From Caldisericaceae bacterium (GTDB lineage: Bacteria; Calditrichota; Calditrichia; Calditrichales; Calditrichaceae): a DNA stretch of 8,431 nucleotides. A program made the position numbers and the translations under genes. How positions within the stretch are numbered: position 1 is the stretch's first letter; each line of letters opens with the position of its first letter. The stretch is from NCBI GenBank assembly GCA_021160885.1, contig JAGHBR010000275.1, positions 1 through 8,431 on the forward strand. The letters run 5' to 3'. The notes below the pieces were generated by a model. The model searched no databases. It was not told where the DNA came from and was given only the letters and a program-made list of their open reading frames with translations. Below, piece by piece: positions 5,571 to 8,431 of this stretch.

Positions 5571-6038
5571 ATGACCAGTAACTCAAAATATCTTGGTTTT
5601 CTATTTGTGATTCTGGGATTTCTGTTTTTAATGGATAATCTTAATGTCTTTACTATTAACTGGTCGCTTTACATTATTCTAACCGGTCTGTTATTGGTAA
5701 TTGTCTATTTCCTGAAAAAAGAACTGGTTATCTTCTTATTACCGGGCACAATGCTGTTAATCTATGGCATCCTGTTTTTGTATTGTGCCTCGACCGACTG
5801 GCAAAATATGGTACGGCTTTGGCCGGTTCTGTTTATCGCGCCGGGCATTGGGTTTTTGCTGCTCTATTTTCTGAAAAATCGTGAGCCTATTTACAGCGTA
5901 CCCGGAATCTTGTTGATTGTATTTGGAGCTTTGTTTTTTGTGCGAAAGATGGCTTACATAAAATTCTGGCCGATCGTTCTAATAGTTTTTGGCATTGTTT
6001 ACCTGGTGCGATTCTATCAGAACAAAGAAAAAAGTTAA
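5571..6038 (+). CDS. LiaF/DUF5668-like multi-pass membrane protein
   Basis: The 155-aa protein is almost wholly hydrophobic, with about six membrane helices at residues 7-25, 31-48, 52-71, 83-101, 108-125 and 131-148. The N-terminal GFLFVILGFLFLMDNLNVF and the later FWPIVLIVFGIVYLV are typical of the LiaI/LiaF-like transmembrane domain (DUF5668), found in envelope-stress proteins and many uncharacterised membrane proteins. It lacks the soluble C-terminal domain of true LiaF. The sequence shows three internal repeats of a helix pair, each ending in an aromatic-rich helix and a charged K-N-K/R-E type loop. The ATG at 5571 has AGGG (5560-5563) 7 nt upstream. It is first in an operon and ends 3 nt before homoserine dehydrogenase. 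An envelope function is likely, but no ligand or process can be named. Confidence 0.8.
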   Translation: MTSNSKYLGFLFVILGFLFLMDNLNVFTINWSLYIILTGLLLVIVYFLKKELVIFLLPGTMLLIYGILFLYCASTDWQNMVRLWPVLFIAPGIGFLLLYFLKNREPIYSVPGILLIVFGALFFVRKMAYIKFWPIVLIVFGIVYLVRFYQNKEKS

Positions 6039-6041
6039 GAT

Positions 6042-7061
6042 ATGCTCAGGTTATTATTGATAGGTTTTGGCAATGTAGGGCAGGAGCTGGTTCGTCTGCT
6101 TTTTGCAGATAAAGTCATTTTTAAAGGATTCAATCCGGAAAACTTTATCCTGAATGGTATCACTACCAGAAACCATGGAAGCCTGTTTGATGCGCATGGG
6201 CTGAAGGGAAGGGAAGTTCTGCAATATTTTGAGCAGAAGAGGCAATTCAAAGCTGATTGCCCTGGATTCACAAACCGTTCAGCTGAAGAATTGCTTTTCG
6301 AATCAGATTATGATGTTTTGGTCGAACTTTCCAGCCTTGATCTGGAAAACAAAGCGTACAGCACTACGCAACGAATAGAACAGGCCTTGCGTCTGGGAAA
6401 GCACGTGGTGACAGCCAATAAAGGACCTCTTGCTTTCCATTATCAAAAATTGAAAAAATTAGCCGCTGAACAAAACCGCCAGTTATTGTTCGAATCTACG
6501 GTTATGGATGGGACGCCTATTTTTACTCTTTTCAGAAACAGCCTAAAAGGAACTGAAGTCGTTGAATTTAGCGGTATTCTTAACTCGACTACTAATTTAT
6601 TGCTGAGTGAAATGGAAAAAGGCCTTACTCCGGAGCAGGCTTTGGATCAAGCCAGAAAATTAGGCGTTGTGGAAGCAGATGCTGACCATGACCTACAGGG
6701 CTGGGATGCTGCGCTTAAAACGGCCATATTGTGTAACGTCTTTTTTGACACACAGATGGATCCCTTTTCTATTCCTCGGGATTCTTTTGACAGAATTTCT
6801 ACGGAAAACATTAAATTGGCGCTGCATGCAAAAAAAAGATGGAAATTTATTGTCCACGGGGCAAGAGAAAGTGCTGAGGTGGGTCTTGAACAGGTGACAA
6901 CCGATCATCCTTTTTTTAATATTCAGGGCACAAGCAATATTTTGCAAATACAGGCTAAAAATCTGGCAAATTTAATGATTGTGCAAGACAAGCCAACCAT
7001 TACCGATACGGCCTATGGAGTAATCAATGACCTGTTGGAAATTTTACAAAAAAAGGAATGA
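6042..7061 (+). CDS. hom: Homoserine dehydrogenase without ACT domain
   Basis: This enzyme reduces aspartate semialdehyde to homoserine with NAD(P)H, the branch step toward threonine and methionine. The 339-aa protein has the dinucleotide-binding motif GFGNVGQ at residues 8-14, VTANKGPL at about 123-130 with the conserved lysine K127, the substrate-domain signature GILNSTTNLLLSEMEKG at 178-194, and GVVEADADHDLQGWDAALK at about 208-226 with the acidic residues and lysine of the active site. It ends soon after the catalytic domain and lacks the C-terminal ACT domain of longer enzymes, so threonine feedback through that domain is not expected; short forms are common in archaea and thermophilic bacteria. 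The start lies 3 nt after the LiaF-like gene with a weak ribosome site, suggesting coupled translation. No aspartokinase or threonine genes are nearby. Confidence 0.92.
   Translation: MLRLLLIGFGNVGQELVRLLFADKVIFKGFNPENFILNGITTRNHGSLFDAHGLKGREVLQYFEQKRQFKADCPGFTNRSAEELLFESDYDVLVELSSLDLENKAYSTTQRIEQALRLGKHVVTANKGPLAFHYQKLKKLAAEQNRQLLFESTVMDGTPIFTLFRNSLKGTEVVEFSGILNSTTNLLLSEMEKGLTPEQALDQARKLGVVEADADHDLQGWDAALKTAILCNVFFDTQMDPFSIPRDSFDRISTENIKLALHAKKRWKFIVHGARESAEVGLEQVTTDHPFFNIQGTSNILQIQAKNLANLMIVQDKPTITDTAYGVINDLLEILQKKE
7052..7056 (+). promoter_or_regulatory. Ribosome binding site of the MDR dehydrogenase inside the end of hom
   Basis: AAGGA lies within the last codons of hom and 8 nt before the ATG at 7065. 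It is the strongest Shine-Dalgarno in this operon, so the third gene may be translated well on its own in addition to any coupling. Confidence 0.65.
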
Positions 7062-7064
7062 AAA

Positions 7065-8099
7065 ATGAAAGCGATACGTATTCATGAACAAGGTGGGGTT
7101 GAAGTTTTACAAATTGAAGATTTGCCCATACCGGAGATTGAAAGTGATGAAGTTTTGATTCGTGTGGAAACTGCGGCTTTAAATCATCTCGATTTGTGGG
7201 TAAGGCGTGGTATCCCGGGCGTTCCTTTGCCCATCATTATGGGCAGTGAGGCTGCAGGAGAAGTGATTCGCGTTGGAGAGCGCGCTCACAACCGTTTTGG
7301 CTACAAAATAGGTGATGAGGTAATAAATATTCCAATACACAGTTGCGGCCATTGTCCAGCCTGTCTGGCCGGTCAGGAAAATTTGTGCCCGGAATTTAAG
7401 ATACCCGGCGAATCGATGAATGGGGTTCAGGCAGATTACATTGCGGTTCCGGCGGCTTACGTTTACAGGAAACCAGAAAGTTTGAGCTGGAGCGAAGCGG
7501 CCGCTTTTCCCCTGGCCAGCATGACCGCTTACCACATGTTGGTGCAAAAGGCGCAGGTAAAACCTGAACACACAGTTCTGGTTTACGGAGCTTCTTCCGG
7601 CGTAGGATCATCTGCTGTGCAAATTGCCAAAGCCTTTGGCGCCACGGTTATTACTACTGTGGGCGGTGCCGAGAAAGTACGCCAGGCGGAACAATTGGGA
7701 GCTGATTATGTTATTCGCTATGATCAACAAGCCGTAGGAAAGGTGGTTAAAGAACTGACTAGGGGGCAAGGTGTGGACATTGTGATCGAACATCCGGGGC
7801 AGGCTACCTGGAAGGAAAGTTTAAGAGCACTGAAAATTGGCGGCAAACTGGTGACCTGTGGCGCAACAACCGGGCCTAAGGTTGAAATCGATTTACGTGC
7901 CCTATTCATTAAACATCAACAAATTATCGGTTCTACCATGGGAACGAGAAAAGATATCATCGAACTGGTGAATTTAATTGAACGCAGAAAGTTCAAGCCC
8001 ATTATTGCACGGGAATTTATGTTTGAAGAAGTTGCTAAAGCGCACGAATTTCTTGAAAAAGGCCAGGCGTTTGGTAAAGTAGTGCTGGTGAATAAGTGA
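7065..8099 (+). CDS. Medium-chain dehydrogenase/reductase, zinc-binding alcohol dehydrogenase-like
   Basis: This 344-aa cytosolic NAD(P)-dependent oxidoreductase belongs to the MDR superfamily. The N-terminal GroES-like domain carries the structural zinc motif C94-x2-C97-x2-C100-x7-C108. The nucleotide-binding domain begins with LVYGASSGVGSSAVQIAKA at about 172-190, in the AxxGVG form typical of quinone-oxidoreductase-like members. The usual catalytic zinc ligands are replaced: NHLDLW (N40) stands where Cys is expected, GSEAAG (S61) where GHE is expected, and AFPLASMTAY has no Cys. The protein therefore probably binds structural zinc only and uses a zinc-independent hydride transfer, as in crotonyl-CoA/quinone reductase-like relatives. 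The substrate is unknown. It starts 3 nt after hom and is last in the operon, and no clear terminator follows. Confidence 0.9.
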   Translation: MKAIRIHEQGGVEVLQIEDLPIPEIESDEVLIRVETAALNHLDLWVRRGIPGVPLPIIMGSEAAGEVIRVGERAHNRFGYKIGDEVINIPIHSCGHCPACLAGQENLCPEFKIPGESMNGVQADYIAVPAAYVYRKPESLSWSEAAAFPLASMTAYHMLVQKAQVKPEHTVLVYGASSGVGSSAVQIAKAFGATVITTVGGAEKVRQAEQLGADYVIRYDQQAVGKVVKELTRGQGVDIVIEHPGQATWKESLRALKIGGKLVTCGATTGPKVEIDLRALFIKHQQIIGSTMGTRKDIIELVNLIERRKFKPIIAREFMFEEVAKAHEFLEKGQAFGKVVLVNK

Positions 8100-8175
8100 G
8101 GAAATTAAATGCGCGATTGTAGTGATTTTAGTGCATACTTTAAAAAGCTTAAATACTGTCCATCTAATCAAAGCA

Positions 8176-8337
8176 TCAGGACAGGATTACATGGATTCGG
8201 CAATAGCAAGGCATGCCTTGCCTTTTACGCGCAAAACGGCAGTCTAAAGCCTCCGGCTACCGGTTAGGGGCAGAGATAGTTGCAGGGCAAACAGTTGTTA
8301 CGCTACACAATCCATTTAATCCGTCTGACTGTCCTGA
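8176..8337. repeat. Intergenic element of about 162 bp with inverted ends
   Basis: The left arm TCAGGACAG-GATTACATGGATT (8176-8197) is matched in inverted order by AATCCATTTAATC (8309-8321) and CTGTCCTGA (8329-8337). The right arm has 7 extra bases (8322-8328) between the two blocks, and one base differs (GATTACATGG against GATTAAATGG). The interior holds a 16-bp palindrome at 8206-8221 and a CCGG-CTA-CCGG hairpin around 8253-8263. It has no coding capacity. It is unrelated in sequence to the elements at 3712-4250 and resembles the palindromic, GGATTA-rich intergenic repeats known from many bacterial genomes. Confidence 0.6.
8206..8221. repeat. 16-bp perfect palindrome
   Basis: GCAAGGCATGCCTTGC is self-complementary over all 16 bases and lies inside the inverted-end element. 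It is not followed by a T run on the + strand beyond CTTTT, so a terminator role is doubtful. Confidence 0.75.
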
Positions 8338-8431
8338 CGATTTTGAGTGGGCGGTCAGACCGATTATTTAACCTGATTCACATCTTCCCAACCAATTAAT
8401 AATTTTCTAATTTATTGTAACTTATTACTTG

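Larger units (their letters stand above)
8100..8431. other. Gene-free right end with a palindromic element
   Basis: No supported gene is seen in these 332 bases on either strand. The part up to 8175 is AT-rich and has no convincing terminator. An inverted-repeat element fills 8176-8337. A short hairpin CGGT-CAG-ACCG (8352-8362) followed by ATTATTTAA comes next. The final 50 bases are AT-rich and could lead into a promoter for a gene beyond the window, but nothing can be assigned. Confidence 0.7.

Noticed and set aside
7179..7571. 130-aa open frame opposite the MDR dehydrogenase
   Set aside because: It is antisense to a well-supported gene with intact motifs, and shows no recognisable domain or ribosome site of its own.
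8100..8175. Intrinsic terminator right after the MDR dehydrogenase
   Set aside because: Only an AT stem (TTTAA/TTAAA around 8141-8155) is seen, with no GC-rich stem and no T run.
8200..8300. tRNA or other structured RNA gene
   Set aside because: No cloverleaf, TTCGA-type T loop or CCA end could be laid out. The structure is explained by simple palindromes.

Overview
The window is about 8.4 kb of a moderately AT-rich bacterial chromosome. It carries eight convincing protein genes in three transcription units, and no rRNA, tRNA or CRISPR array was seen. The gene content (BshC of bacillithiol synthesis, SerC, homoserine dehydrogenase without an ACT domain, a LiaF-like membrane protein) and the repeat-rich spacers suggest a Gram-negative bacterium of the FCB/Calditrichota type. 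That assignment is inference from style and content; no marker gene in the window fixes the taxon.

Left unit (+, about 30-3571): a plausible sigma70-type promoter, then an extended SDR (NAD-dependent epimerase/dehydratase family), a class I SAM-dependent methyltransferase, bshC and a 66-aa two-helix membrane protein. The genes overlap by 23 nt, overlap by 4 nt (ATGA), and are separated by 1 nt, so translation is probably coupled. The methyltransferase tied to bshC is the most interesting functional lead: it is a candidate for the enzyme that converts bacillithiol to N-methyl-bacillithiol, as reported in Chlorobiaceae.

Middle spacer (3572-4322, about 750 bp): no gene. It holds AT-rich TTCGAA/TTGAATTT repeats, two related copies plus a degenerate third of a MITE-like hairpin element with inverted ends (TGCTTTG / ACCCATCCC), a variable 8-bp tandem repeat (CTCTTACA), and a terminator-like hairpin next to the serC stop. 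Copy 2 looks like copy 1 after loss of 75 bp between two AGGGAAGGG direct repeats.

serC (-, 4323-5408) is a single-gene unit reading leftward. It is divergent from the right unit (+, 5571-8099): a six-helix LiaF/DUF5668-like membrane protein with three internal repeats, homoserine dehydrogenase, and an MDR-family dehydrogenase that keeps the structural zinc cysteines but lacks the catalytic zinc ligands. These three genes are separated by 3 nt each. The shared intergenic region has overlapping divergent -10 boxes and an 11-bp direct repeat (TGAACAAAATT) with 22-bp spacing, a candidate operator. The right-hand end (8100-8431) is non-coding and holds a second, unrelated element of about 162 bp with inverted ends and a 16-bp perfect palindrome.

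SerC (serine) and homoserine dehydrogenase (threonine/methionine) place two amino-acid biosynthesis steps on either side of one control region. BshC uses cysteine, which derives from serine, but a direct link between the units is only conjecture.
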